Assembly (NCBI GenBank): GCA_002197545.1
Contig: NFUO01000749.1
Coordinates: 23,438 to 87,437 of the forward strand
Source: Acidobacteria subdivision 2 bacterium RH1 MAG20
Lineage (GTDB): Bacteria > Acidobacteriota > Terriglobia > Terriglobales > Acidobacteriaceae
Direction: 5' to 3'
Length of the DNA stretch: 64,000 nt
Part shown: positions 46,401 to 54,476 of the stretch, in pieces
Layout of the letters: every line of letters starts with the position of its first letter
Position numbering within the stretch: position 1 is the first letter of the stretch
Program-made: the position numbers and the translations under genes
The notes under the pieces: model-generated
What the model saw: the letters and a program-made list of their open reading frames with translations, nothing else
Databases searched by the model: none
Told to the model about the DNA's origin: nothing

Positions 46401-46892
46401 TTGAATGGTTGGACAGTGACCGGCATCATCACGGCGAATAGCGGTCAGCCGTTTACTGTGACCACGGGAACCGATGTCAACGGCGATGGGCAAACCAATG
46501 ATCGTCCGAGCCTTTTACCCGGCGCCACCCCACGGATTCTCGGCGGCAAACGCTCGCGTGTTGCGGCGGAGAACCAGTGGTTCGATACCTCGGTCTACTG
46601 CGTACCTGGCACAGCCGGTTGCCCCGGCGTGGGTCCGCTGAATCTTCTCGGAAACACGCGCCCTGCGCAACTCGACGACCCTGGCTATCGGGACGTCGAT
46701 GCCTCACTCTTCCGTACCTTCGCCATCTTCGAATCGCTGAGATTCCAGCTCCGTGGCGAAGTCACCAATGTCTTCAACCTGACCAACCTTGGCGCACCGA
46801 CAGCCGCAATGAACAGCGCGAACTTTGGCGAAGTCACCGGCAGTGGAGGCAGCAACCGTATCATCCAGGTTGGCGGTCGTATCCTCTTCTAG
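43416..46892 (+). CDS. Oar-like TonB-dependent receptor with carboxypeptidase-regulatory domain
   Basis: 1158 aa. A signal peptide (to about residue 28, GIAQ) is followed by a carboxypeptidase-regulatory-like domain (about 30-115; ATMVGTVTDATGAVIPHATV). Next is a plug domain (about 125-260; IENLPLVGRNAYQLLSLTPGVQ) and a long 22-strand-type barrel (about 270-1158) ending FGEVTGSGGSNRIIQVGGRILF. This Oar/CarboxypepD_reg class is greatly expanded in acidobacteria. It moves oligosaccharides or other large solutes across the outer membrane using TonB energy. Its place after the GH2 gene points to a sugar ligand. A strong terminator follows. Confidence 0.92.
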   Translation: MITKLRSYSWNLLMVLLVSAAFSSNGIAQLTTATMVGTVTDATGAVIPHATVTLTQTDTNFTRTVTTKDDGSFRDEFLPVGPYKISVSAPGFKTLQRTGVVLAVMQEANLTLVLQNGATTETIEVTSDAPLINLSDATLGRTVSNVEIENLPLVGRNAYQLLSLTPGVQHNSTVNSLGFQEQHVYINGSTDDFTGQVSYYLDGGLNMTGLRNSGNVLPNPDAISQFRVQTNNYNATVGRYAAAVVSVVTKSGTNKFHGSAFEFYRTRNFNAVTHNQQTKAPYARNEFGATVGGPIRKDKDFFFASFGGLRATTSPAYTGNVPSAAQVVGNFSENLPTAAEQPNCSTSPTSAANKAFHFLVCNPKTNKPYPGNIITDPLDPTAVNIVKYLNFTPNPTAFGDTQYTHREYAPTPETYNEYLIKTDHQLTAAHRLTLSYFLYDYVNRQVPTTLTQKWSYSNYATKQHNANISDVWTVSPRSVNQLWLSYTRQAGGRVPVPNDSTFASFGSDFGISGTPSRGQVSIPNWFTLGQSITGPKAGSNVYGLRDLLSTSRGKHTLSLGVEGGLEKDFLETSLDNYGVFSYATTKSTRTTNALSDYLLGLPNKYEQDTGEYAEANYWNYAVFAQDDWRILPNLTVNLGLRYDWQQAPTDPQARQTNFIPGVQSHAFKTVNISGKTGNQLAPIGMLFPGDPGVPASGAFTPNNHISPRIGLSYDPYGNGKTVFHAAGGLFFGGISGNLWQLPSNFAPYAVRPTFSKVVSMAHPYQNDPTEFPGGVNPFPQLTFTPHTSTASFLALNQVSSFDPNFKWPYTYQINVGFQQELGDGLALTVNYVGSLNRKQPIYHDFNPPQFNIAADGSSGPSCTDKTKACAYANTPSTVNNRRPLNSEFGLSAATPTYSNIYNLQSSQNSNYNALQVVIEKRISHNFSARGNYVWSKTLASNSLDGSNLASNFIDPNYPQLEAHQRSAEDRRNMVTASFVWTPDYFTAYNRLVRTALNGWTVTGIITANSGQPFTVTTGTDVNGDGQTNDRPSLLPGATPRILGGKRSRVAAENQWFDTSVYCVPGTAGCPGVGPLNLLGNTRPAQLDDPGYRDVDASLFRTFAIFESLRFQLRGEVTNVFNLTNLGAPTAAMNSANFGEVTGSGGSNRIIQVGGRILF

Positions 46893-46905
46893 CTAACCCC
46901 ATCCT

Positions 46906-46939
46906 CCCGGAGCACCTTGAAGAACAAGGTGCTCCGGGA
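46906..46939 (+). terminator. Rho-independent terminator of the receptor gene
   Basis: CCCGGAGCACCTTG-aagaa-CAAGGTGCTCCGGG followed by AATTTTTTATT: a perfect 14-bp stem and T-run 13 bp after the stop. Confidence 0.92.
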
Positions 46940-47054
46940 ATTTTTTATTTAACGCCATCTATCACCTGGCGACTCTCCCTCAAAAGAGAAGTCCATGTCT
47001 CTGTTTCGGTATAGTTAGACTTCTGGCAGTAATCCTTTGGATGGAGGTAGTTCT

Positions 47055-48626
47055 GTGCGAGTTCGGGGTGTGGTTGCGGCGACGATGCTGCTTGGGATGG
47101 CTCTGTGCAGTGCGGCGAAGGCGCAGGACCTCGCCAGCTTTGAAAAGCGGACGACCGTAAAGGTACTTCCAAACGGCCTCACCTTGATTGTGTGCGAGCG
47201 GCCCGAAGCCCCAGTCTTCAGCTTCTATACATTGGTTGACGCGGGGTCGGCGGACGATCCACAGGGCGACAGCGGGCTGGCTCACATGTTCGAGCACATG
47301 GCCTTCAAGGGTTCTACCGAAATTGGCACGACGAACTACCCGGCGGAAAAAGTCGCTCTGGCAAAAGTCGAGGTAGCCTATGCGGCCTACGACGCAGAGT
47401 TCCGTAAGCGAGTGGGCCAAGACCCGGCTAAGCTGGCACAACTCAAGAAAGTATTTCAGGACGCCCAGGCTGCAGCCGAAAAATACGTTATTCCCAATCA
47501 GTTCTCTGAAATCGCAGAGCAGAACGGCGCAGTCGGGATCAACGCCTCCACCAGCGAGGACTCCACGCAGTATTTCTGGAGCATGCCGTCGAACCGGTTG
47601 CAGCTATGGGCCTATCTTGAGAGCCAGCGCATCGGCCATCCCGTCGAGCGCGAGTTCTACAAGGAGCGCGATGTCGTGCAGGAGGAGCGCCGGATGCGCA
47701 TCGACTCCTCCCCCATCGGCCGCATGGTCGAGCAACTTCTGGCGACGGCATATGTGGCCCATCCCTATGGGCGCAGCGGGGTCGGCTGGGAGAGCGAGAT
47801 CAGTCAGGTGACCGCGATCGAGGCCGAAGCGTTTCACAAGAAATATTACGTACCCTCCAATATTGTGATCGCAGTCGTCGGCGACTTAAAGGCATCGACG
47901 GCGATGCCTGTTCTTGAGCATTACTTCGCCCCGATACCTACCGCACCGAAGCCTGAGGCGATGACGACCATAGAGCCGCCGCAGTTCGCGGAGAAATCTG
48001 TCGTCATTAAAGAAGCAACGCAGCCCTTCTATATAGAGGCCTATCACCGCCCCGACTATCGTGACCCCGATGACGCCGTCTACGACGCGATTACGGACAT
48101 CTTCTCGAACGGTCGCACGGCACGGCTCTACCGCAGCCTGGTGCGCGATCAGCGGATTGCGGCCGAAGCCGAAGGATTCAGCGGCTTTCCCGGAGACAAG
48201 TATCCGGGCCTCTTTGCCGTCTATGCCGTTCCGCTGCCTGGCCATACGCATGAGGAGATGCGAACGGCGATCCACAAAGAACTCACTCGCCTGAAAGACA
48301 CCGACGTCACCGATGCTGAACTGGCGCGCTTCAAGACGCGCGCGCGGGCCGATCTGCTGCGTGGACTGGCAGACAACGAAGGTCTTGCCCACCAATTAGC
48401 CGAGTATCAGACACGCTACGGAGACTGGCGCGAACTATTTCGCCAGTTGGACAAGATAGACGCTGTCAGCAAAGCGGATGTGCGCCGCGTGGCGAACAAG
48501 ATCTTCATTGCAAGCAACCGCACCAGCGCGCAGATTGACTTCGTGCCTCCGCAACAAGCTCCCCCGCCTTCCAAATTGCCAACTTCTCGAACACCTGCCC
48601 CAGCGCGAACCGGGGGTGCAAAATGA
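47055..48626 (+). CDS. M16 family zinc metallopeptidase (active subunit)
   Basis: 523 aa from GTG 47055, chosen because GGAGG lies 7 nt upstream; the frame opens at TTG 47037. The signal peptide ends SAAKAQ. The inverted zinc motif His-x2-Glu-His is in LAHMFEHMAF (about residues 77-81), and KERDVVQEERRMR follows with the third ligand Glu region. The second half carries the inactive-lobe repeat. A GGAK-like Pro-rich tail ends the chain. It belongs to the M16B class that acts as a pair with an inactive subunit, and that partner is the next gene, overlapping by 4 bp (ATGA). Confidence 0.92.
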   Translation: MRVRGVVAATMLLGMALCSAAKAQDLASFEKRTTVKVLPNGLTLIVCERPEAPVFSFYTLVDAGSADDPQGDSGLAHMFEHMAFKGSTEIGTTNYPAEKVALAKVEVAYAAYDAEFRKRVGQDPAKLAQLKKVFQDAQAAAEKYVIPNQFSEIAEQNGAVGINASTSEDSTQYFWSMPSNRLQLWAYLESQRIGHPVEREFYKERDVVQEERRMRIDSSPIGRMVEQLLATAYVAHPYGRSGVGWESEISQVTAIEAEAFHKKYYVPSNIVIAVVGDLKASTAMPVLEHYFAPIPTAPKPEAMTTIEPPQFAEKSVVIKEATQPFYIEAYHRPDYRDPDDAVYDAITDIFSNGRTARLYRSLVRDQRIAAEAEGFSGFPGDKYPGLFAVYAVPLPGHTHEEMRTAIHKELTRLKDTDVTDAELARFKTRARADLLRGLADNEGLAHQLAEYQTRYGDWRELFRQLDKIDAVSKADVRRVANKIFIASNRTSAQIDFVPPQQAPPPSKLPTSRTPAPARTGGAK

Positions 48627-50113
48627 AGGGACACTCGACGATGCGTTTTGCAGGCGTGATACTGACGGTTTTGCTGACAACCATGAGCGGTGCAGCACAG
48701 ACAGCCACCGCCAAACCAGCGGGCAACACAAAAACAACAGCACAGCCATGGAAGAATATTCCAATTCCACCGCTCCACGCCTTCAAACCAGAGCAACCGA
48801 AGCGAATCGAGCTGGCTAACGGTCTCGTGATCTTTCTGCAGGAAGACCACGAACTTCCCTTCATCAATGGAACCATTCTGATTCGAGGCGGAAGCCGCGA
48901 CGAGCCGGCAAACAAAATTGGCCTCGTCTCGCTTTATGGTCAGACCTGGCGAACAAGCGGCACAACTACAGTGGACGGTGACAAGCTCGATGACGAGTTA
49001 GAGAACAAAGCTGCCAGCCTGGAGACAGACGGCAGCATTGCGACAACAACGATCAGTTGGTCGAGCCTGAAGGGCGACTTCGACACAGTCTTTGCCTCGA
49101 CGATGGACCTGCTGCTAGACCCCAACTTCAAGGCCGACAAGCTTCTTCTGGCCAAGCGCCAGATGGAGACCGGCATCTCGCGGCGTAACGACGACGCCAG
49201 CAGCATTGCCAATCGAGAAGCGATAAAGCTGGTCTATGGCGCCACTAATCCCTACGCGCGTCAGGAAGAGTACGCCACGGTCGATGCAGTCACTCTGGCA
49301 GACCTGCGCGCATGGCATGACAAGACGGTGGTGCCAAACGGCATGATCGTCGCAGTCTCGGGAGACTTCGACAGCACGGCGATGGAAGCCAAACTCCGCG
49401 CGGCTTTCGGATCGCTTCCTCGTAGCACCCTCATCAGCACACCGCCAATTCACTTCACCGCTCCGGAGCGCGACGTTTATTTCGCTGAAAAAAGCGATGT
49501 GGACCAGTCGAATGTCGTAATCGTAGGTCTCGGTACCGAGCGCAGTAATCCCGACTACTACGCCCTGAGCGTGATGAATGAGATTTTCTCCGGCGGCTTC
49601 GGATCGCGCGTCGTACAGGATGTCCGAACAAAACTCGGCCTGGCATACGACGTAGGCGGCAGCTTCGGCGCATCCTACGACCACCCAGGAATCTTCTACG
49701 TCATCGCAGGAACAAAGAGCGAAAGCACCGTAGCCGCGACCCAGGCATTGCTGGCCGAGATAGGAAAGCTAAAGACCGAACCACCTACTCCGAGCGAACT
49801 CAGCAAAGCGAAAGACCAGGTACTGAACTCATTCATCTTTCACTATGACTCGCCGGAGAAGACCCTGCGCGAGCAGGTAATCCTGGCCTTCTACGGCTAC
49901 CCGCCCGACTTCCTCGACAAGTACAAGAGCGGCATCGAGAAGGTCACCTCCGCCGACGTGGCACGAGTAGCGAATAAATATGTAGACGCCTCGAAACTCG
50001 CCATCGTCGTCGTAGGCAACCAGGCCGAGATCACACCAAAGCTCGATACCCTGGGCAAAGTGACGAATCTGGATATCGCGATTCCGCCACCCCCACGAAA
50101 ACCCGCGAAGTAA
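48623..50113 (+). CDS. M16 family peptidase-like protein (inactive subunit)
   Basis: 496 aa. The signal peptide ends MSGAAQ. The M16 fold is clear (RIELANGLVIFLQEDHELPF, ILIRGGSRDEP, NEIFSGGFGSRVVQDVRTKLGLAYDVGGSFG). However, the zinc motif is absent: the aligned stretch reads GLVSLYGQTWRTSGT, without His, Glu or His. It should therefore be the non-catalytic partner that forms the clam-shell with the preceding active enzyme, as in mitochondrial processing peptidase. Its start overlaps the upstream stop, so expression is coupled. Substrates are probably small secreted peptides or unfolded proteins. Confidence 0.9.
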   Translation: MKGHSTMRFAGVILTVLLTTMSGAAQTATAKPAGNTKTTAQPWKNIPIPPLHAFKPEQPKRIELANGLVIFLQEDHELPFINGTILIRGGSRDEPANKIGLVSLYGQTWRTSGTTTVDGDKLDDELENKAASLETDGSIATTTISWSSLKGDFDTVFASTMDLLLDPNFKADKLLLAKRQMETGISRRNDDASSIANREAIKLVYGATNPYARQEEYATVDAVTLADLRAWHDKTVVPNGMIVAVSGDFDSTAMEAKLRAAFGSLPRSTLISTPPIHFTAPERDVYFAEKSDVDQSNVVIVGLGTERSNPDYYALSVMNEIFSGGFGSRVVQDVRTKLGLAYDVGGSFGASYDHPGIFYVIAGTKSESTVAATQALLAEIGKLKTEPPTPSELSKAKDQVLNSFIFHYDSPEKTLREQVILAFYGYPPDFLDKYKSGIEKVTSADVARVANKYVDASKLAIVVVGNQAEITPKLDTLGKVTNLDIAIPPPPRKPAK

Positions 50114-50120
50114 CTTCACC

Positions 50121-51557
50121 GTGAGACCATATCTATCTATGGATGCTACTGGATTTGCCATCGCCATCATGGCCGCGGGCAAGGGAACGCGGCTGAAAAG
50201 TACGCGACCCAAGGTATTGCACGAGATCGGCGGCCGGGCCCTGCTGCTGCACGTCATCGACGCGGCCAAAACGCTCGTCCCCGCCGAGCGAATTTACTGC
50301 ATCATTGGGCACGAAGCCGACCGCGTGCGCACAGCAGTCGCCTCTACCGGAGTGCAATTTATCTTGCAGGCCGAACAGCGCGGAACCGGTCACGCGATTC
50401 AGCAGTTGAAGGCATATTTCATTGAGACTGGCACTGCAATCCCAAAGCATCTGCTCGTCCTCTCCGGCGATGCGCCTTTGATCAGGCCAGAGACGATTGC
50501 CTCCATCTGCAAAGCCCATCTCTACGAACACGCCACAATGACCATCCTGACCGCAGCCCCCGAAGACCCAACCGGATACGGTCGCATCATGCGCGTAGCC
50601 CCCGGTCGACCGGAAGTCACCGCCATCGTGGAGCAGAAGGCACTCCGCCCCGATCAACTCGCAACCCCCGAGATCAACTCCGGAATCTACTGCTTCGAGA
50701 CAAAGGCGCTCTTTAGCAAACTCGATTCCCTCTCCACCAACAACGCCCACGGCGAGTTTTACCTCACCGATGTAGCCGCCATGCTGGTAGCCGACGGCGA
50801 ACGAGTCATCGCAGTCAAAGCCGATAACGTCAATGAGGTCCTCGGCGCCAACACCATCGCCGAGATGATGCACCTCGACGCAGCCATGCGCATGGAGACA
50901 GCCAGGCGCCTCATGGCACAGGGCGTCACCATCTTCCGTCCGGAGACCTGTGTCATCGACGCTGCCGTCACCGTAGGCGCGGACACCATCATCGAACCCT
51001 ACGTCCAGCTATTGGGAGCAACCAAAATCGGCACAGAGTGCAGGGTGCGCTCCTACTCCGTGATCCAGCAATCAACCCTCGGCAACGGAGTCACGGTAAA
51101 AAACGGCTGCATCCTCGACGGCGCCGAGGTAAGCGATGCAGCAATCCTCGGCCCTTACGCCCATCTTCGACCCGAGAGCCGCATCGGCGAAGGCGCGCAC
51201 GTCGGAAACTTTGTAGAGACCAAAAAAGTAACACTTGGCAAGGGCTCCAAAGCAAACCATCTTAACTACCTGGGCGACGCCGTCATCGGCGCAGGTGTCA
51301 ACGTCGGTGCCGGTGTGATCACCTGCAACTACGATGGCGTCCACAAGCACCAGACAACTATCGGCGATGGAGTATTTGTCGGTTCCGACTCCACACTCGT
51401 CGCTCCCGTAACCCTCGGAGACCGTTCCTACGTTGCCGCCGGAAGCTGCATTACCGAAGATGTTCCCGAAGATGCGCTGGCGCTGGGCCGAAGCCGCCAG
51501 ACGACTAAGCCTGGCTGGGCAGCAGCGAAACGCGCGGCGATAAAAAAGCCCTCCTGA
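50121..51557 (+). CDS. glmU: Bifunctional UDP-GlcNAc pyrophosphorylase / glucosamine-1-P acetyltransferase
   Basis: 478 aa from GTG 50121 (or 472 from ATG 50139; neither has a strong binding site). N-terminal uridyltransferase: IMAAGKGTRLKSTRPKVLHEIGG, LSGDAPLIRP, GYGRI and the Glu/Asn region. C-terminal left-handed beta-helix acetyltransferase: hexapeptide repeats from about 265, with GPYAHLRPESRIGEGAHVGNFVE, GKGSKANHLNYLGD and GVITCNYDG. It makes UDP-GlcNAc for peptidoglycan and lipid A. It is 7 bp after the M16 gene. Confidence 0.96.
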   Translation: MRPYLSMDATGFAIAIMAAGKGTRLKSTRPKVLHEIGGRALLLHVIDAAKTLVPAERIYCIIGHEADRVRTAVASTGVQFILQAEQRGTGHAIQQLKAYFIETGTAIPKHLLVLSGDAPLIRPETIASICKAHLYEHATMTILTAAPEDPTGYGRIMRVAPGRPEVTAIVEQKALRPDQLATPEINSGIYCFETKALFSKLDSLSTNNAHGEFYLTDVAAMLVADGERVIAVKADNVNEVLGANTIAEMMHLDAAMRMETARRLMAQGVTIFRPETCVIDAAVTVGADTIIEPYVQLLGATKIGTECRVRSYSVIQQSTLGNGVTVKNGCILDGAEVSDAAILGPYAHLRPESRIGEGAHVGNFVETKKVTLGKGSKANHLNYLGDAVIGAGVNVGAGVITCNYDGVHKHQTTIGDGVFVGSDSTLVAPVTLGDRSYVAAGSCITEDVPEDALALGRSRQTTKPGWAAAKRAAIKKPS

Positions 51558-51670
51558 CACCAACGCACACCAAACATATTGGTAATGAAACAGGCTCGCC
51601 TGCCGATAGAAACAGGTAGCCGCTCGTATCGCCATCCGACGGCAGCTCTACTGCGCGAAAGTGCCTGCTC

Positions 51671-52789
51671 ATGTCGCAAAAACGAATCCTGATCGTCGAC
51701 GATGAACCCGCAGTACGCAGCCTTATCGCCACATTGCTCGAGCACAGCGGCTACGCAACCACAGCGGCTGAGAGTGCAGACGAAGCCCTGGCTCGTCTGC
51801 AGCAGGACCCCGATTACGACCTCGTCCTCACCGACATCATCATGGCCGGAACCGACGGCCTGAGCCTGCTCGACCAGATCTCGGCGGACTATCCCGCCAT
51901 CCCCGTTGTGCTCGTCACAGCAATCAATGACACCCAGGTAGCTACCAGCGCCTTTCGCCGAGGCGCAATCGACTATCTCCTTAAACCATTCGAACGCACC
52001 GAACTGGAGAGCGTCGTCATGCGTGCCATCGAGCATGGACGTCTCCGCAAACAAAACGCCATCTACCGCCACAACCTCGAAGCTATCGTCTCCACACGGA
52101 CCTGCCGTCTCCGCTCCACCATGCAGGACCTCGAACGCAGCTACGACATCACGCTCGAAGCCATGGGCGACGCGCTCGATCTGCGCGACGAAGAGACCGA
52201 AGGCCACTCCCGGCGAGTCACCGCCTACACCATCGCGCTCGCCCGCGCCATGGGCATCGAGACCGACGAGTTGCGCACCATTGCCCGCGGAGCCTTCCTG
52301 CACGACATTGGCAAAATCGCCACTCCCGACTGCATCCTGCTCAAACCCGGCAAGCTCAACAGCGAAGAGATGACCACTATGCGGGAGCATTGCGAACGTG
52401 GATACGAGATCGTGCGCAAAATTCCCTTCCTGCGCGAGGCTGCCGAGATCGTCTATACCCACCAGGAGCGCTTCGACGGCAACGGATATCCTCGCGGGCT
52501 GCACGGCGACCAAATCCCTCTCGGCGCGCGCATCTTCGCCGTCGCCGACGCCCTCGATGCCATGACCTCCGACCGCCCCTATCGTAAGGGAACCTCTTTT
52601 GAAACCGCCTGCGCAGAGATCGCCCAATGTGCCGGAAAGCAGTTCGACCCGCAGATCGTCGACGTCTTCCTCTCCATGCCGCTTGAGTCATGGACCGAAC
52701 TGCGGGCCGAGATTGGCAGGCTGCCGACTGCAGCCTTCTCATCGACCCTGTGCCGACCGGCGGTTGCGCCCGGCAGACGAGACGCCTAG
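51671..52789 (+). CDS. Response regulator with HD-GYP output domain
   Basis: 372 aa. The receiver domain (about 5-125) has LIVDDEPAVR, phospho-acceptor Asp55 in DLVLTDIIMAG and the Lys in YLLKPFE. A linker helix is followed by an HD-GYP domain (about 165-350): HSRRVTAYTIALA, HDIGKIATPD, THQERFDGNGYPRGLHG (the GYP box) and ARIFAVADALDAMTSDRPYR. All metal-ligand residues are present, so it should hydrolyse cyclic di-GMP, as RpfG does. No histidine kinase is adjacent (orphan regulator). It lies 113 bp after glmU. Confidence 0.93.
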   Translation: MSQKRILIVDDEPAVRSLIATLLEHSGYATTAAESADEALARLQQDPDYDLVLTDIIMAGTDGLSLLDQISADYPAIPVVLVTAINDTQVATSAFRRGAIDYLLKPFERTELESVVMRAIEHGRLRKQNAIYRHNLEAIVSTRTCRLRSTMQDLERSYDITLEAMGDALDLRDEETEGHSRRVTAYTIALARAMGIETDELRTIARGAFLHDIGKIATPDCILLKPGKLNSEEMTTMREHCERGYEIVRKIPFLREAAEIVYTHQERFDGNGYPRGLHGDQIPLGARIFAVADALDAMTSDRPYRKGTSFETACAEIAQCAGKQFDPQIVDVFLSMPLESWTELRAEIGRLPTAAFSSTLCRPAVAPGRRDA

Positions 52790-52814
52790 GATCGCAGACG
52801 CGAGGTAAATTGCC

Positions 52815-53129
52815 ATGAAAAAAGCATTGACGGCAACTGAGATCGAAGATGTACTACGCGCGCATCCTGAATGGAGGTTGAAAGATGGAAAGCTCGAGCG
52901 TGAATGGATATTCACGAACTTCGTCGAAGCAATGGCCTTTGTAAACCGAATCGCCACTATCGCAGAGGATGCTGGCCATCATCCCGATATCGATATCCGG
53001 TACAACCACGTGCTGCTCTCGCTAGTCTCGCATGATGCCGGCGGCATCACGGAACGCGACGCAGTGATGGCAGCCCGGATCAGCGCAGAACTCGCAAGCC
53101 CTTCCAACTCAGCCACAGCTCAAACCTGA
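52815..53129 (+). CDS. phhB: Pterin-4a-carbinolamine dehydratase
   Basis: 104 aa from ATG 52815 (GAGGTAAATTGCC upstream). It carries the catalytic His cluster in AGHHPDIDIRYNHV and the family start WRLKDGKLEREWIFTNFVEAMAFVNRIA. It recycles the hydroxylated pterin formed by aromatic amino acid hydroxylases; in bacteria lacking PhhA it may act in other pterin chemistry, including molybdopterin-related steps. No hydroxylase is in the window. It is 25 bp after the HD-GYP gene and probably co-transcribed. Confidence 0.93.
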   Translation: MKKALTATEIEDVLRAHPEWRLKDGKLEREWIFTNFVEAMAFVNRIATIAEDAGHHPDIDIRYNHVLLSLVSHDAGGITERDAVMAARISAELASPSNSATAQT

Positions 53130-53357
53130 CAAACTTTTCATGGAATTGGCCCTGATGGAGAACTGATTTCCAGTGATATCAAAAAAATGTAACGAAATAT
53201 TCAATCCGGGGTGATTTATCTATCTTATTGAAATAAATATACTTATTCCTAAAAAAGACATGTCGCCCACTCATTTTCCTGCTCTCATAGCCATGAAATT
53301 CCTATGATTGAACATATTTTTTACTTTTTCGGATACGCATTGTGGTATATTCATTTC

Positions 53358-53478
53358 AACGGCAAGCGTGAGTTCCCGCCCCTACAGTTTCTCAGCCAGC
53401 ACCTCAACCATCGGCTGACATAAGTTGCGTCACTGGCCTCCCGGCATGGACAAAGTACCGTTCATGCCGCTTTTTTTT
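53358..53478 (+). ncRNA. Candidate small RNA or 5' leader ending in a terminator
   Basis: A TATATT element at 53346-53351 precedes about 120 nt that ends in CGGCATG-gacaaagtaccgtt-CATGCCG-CTTTTTTTT (53442-53478). An internal hairpin TCAGCC...GGCTGA lies at 53392-53417. The unit is complete (promoter-like box, structured body, terminator) and no ORF fits. It could be an independent RNA, or a leader attenuator of the gene at 53563, which starts 85 bp later. It does not match 6S, SRP RNA or the common riboswitches I know. Confidence 0.4.
53442..53478 (+). terminator. Rho-independent terminator
   Basis: Seven-bp stem CGGCATG/CATGCCG and an eight-base T run. It lies 313 bp after the nearest upstream gene, so it more likely ends a separate transcript. 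Confidence 0.8.
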
Positions 53479-53562
53479 GCCTTTTGCCCAACCCCAATCT
53501 ACAAGTATGTATGGCCAGTATCTTTGAGGCCCTAAATTTGGTATTCCATCCCAGCGGGATTT

Positions 53563-54012
53563 ATGATGTGCCACATGAAGCGAATACTTGGATGTGTCGT
53601 TCTGGGACTGGTAACCATAGTGGCGTCCGCGCAGTGGACCAACCCTTCAGATGATGTTCCAGCCTACAACGCAACCGCCCCGAGAAAAGCTCTTCCGCCC
53701 ATCCTCCACGGCAATCAGCTAACCGGGGAATACTTTTCACATCCCTACCAGGTAACCGTATATAAGATGGCGGCAAAGATTCCCGGTGTGCTCCATCAGC
53801 AGCCCTGCTACTGCCATTGCGACAGGGTGCTGGGACACAACAGCCTGCATAGCTGCTTTGAAGGTACGCATGGAGCGGCCTGTACCACCTGTATGCAGGA
53901 AGCCGTCTATGCCTACCAGCAGACGAAGAAGGGCCAGTCACCGGCCCAGATTCGCGCAGGCATCGAGCGCGGCGAATATCAAACGATTGACCTTCTGAAG
54001 GCCTCTCTTTAA
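53563..54012 (+). CDS. Secreted CYCXC-family (PCYCGC) cysteine-rich protein
   Basis: 149 aa, or 145 from ATG 53575, which gives a cleaner signal peptide (MKRILGCVVLGLVTIVASAQ). The mature part has the family motif QPCYCHCDR followed by LHSCFEGTHGAACTTCMQEA, six conserved Cys in a small domain, and a helical tail (QIRAGIERGEYQTIDL). PF13798-type proteins are exported and may bind a metal or heme; the biochemical role is not established. In Firmicutes they are lipoproteins; here the signal lacks a clear lipobox, apart from the Cys at residue 11 (GCVV). It precedes ssrA by 110 bp. Confidence 0.8.
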   Translation: MMCHMKRILGCVVLGLVTIVASAQWTNPSDDVPAYNATAPRKALPPILHGNQLTGEYFSHPYQVTVYKMAAKIPGVLHQQPCYCHCDRVLGHNSLHSCFEGTHGAACTTCMQEAVYAYQQTKKGQSPAQIRAGIERGEYQTIDLLKASL

Positions 54013-54122
54013 CCAGCCTCTTTCAATTGCTATTTCGAGTAGCATGAAAAGACTGATGGCGAGCGGTATACTAGAGTCAGTTCTTTGTAGCGCCCAACGC
54101 AATGTTGGTGCCAGCTCCAGAT

Positions 54123-54476
54123 GGGGGCGTCACGGCTTCGACGGGATTGCTTGTGGCAGAGAGGCATGCCGGGGTGTGGACACCCGTAATCGCTCACAAA
54201 ACTATAAGTGCCGAACCTCAATTCGCGCTTGCTGCTTAATTAATTAGGCAGCCGATCGCTCAAGCTTCGCCTACGGGCCTGTACCGATCGTCGCACAGTA
54301 GGCTGGTCTTCCCTGCTCCGCCTGAGCGGGTCGGACGAGATCAATCAGGCTGGTCGTCGTCGCATCTTCGTCCGTTCTAAGCGCCGATGACGAGACAAAG
54401 ATGAACCGGAAAAAGCATGAAAGCTCTCTGTTGGAAGTTTTTTCGGACGCGGGTTCGACTCCCGCCGCCTCCACCA
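54123..54476 (+). ncRNA. ssrA: Transfer-messenger RNA (tmRNA)
   Basis: 354 nt. The 5' end GGGGGCGTCACGGCTTCGAC and the 3' end GGGTTCGACTCCCGCCGCCT-CCACCA pair as the tRNA-like domain (5'-GGGGGCG with CGCCTCC), with the CCA encoded. The resume codon is GCT at 54192-54194 in the context TAATCGCT. The reading frame encodes the tag AHKTISAEPQFALAA and then TAA (54237-54239). The tag's LAA end is the usual ClpXP-type degron. Pseudoknot-rich sequence fills the rest. A copy of the 3' end recurs downstream, marking the gene as an integration site. Confidence 0.96.
54450..54476 (+). repeat. attB-like sequence: 3' end of ssrA
   Basis: 27 bp CGGGTTCGACTCCCGCCGCC-TCCACCA forms the T-arm and acceptor end of tmRNA. 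It is repeated with one mismatch at 57141-57167 and in shorter forms at 54601 and about 57720, so it is the probable core attachment site for tyrosine-recombinase elements. Confidence 0.75.

Larger units (their letters stand above)
53130..53562. other. AT-rich intergenic region upstream of the Cys-rich protein gene
   Basis: 433 bp, strikingly AT-rich from about 53150 to 53360 against a roughly 60% GC background. It holds a -10-like TATATT at 53346-53351, a pyrimidine-rich conserved-looking block (53358-53440) and a terminator at 53442-53478 (listed separately as a candidate small RNA). No coding frame is convincing. Confidence 0.6.

Noticed and set aside
51428..52627. A 399-aa minus-strand frame across glmU and the HD-GYP gene
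   Set aside because: It crosses two identified genes antisense; Gly/Val-rich shadow composition.
53358..53478. SRP RNA, 6S RNA or a known riboswitch as the identity of the candidate RNA
   Set aside because: It lacks the SRP GGUGCUG / GGAAGG..AGCA core, is too short for 6S, and has no ligand-core motif I recognise.
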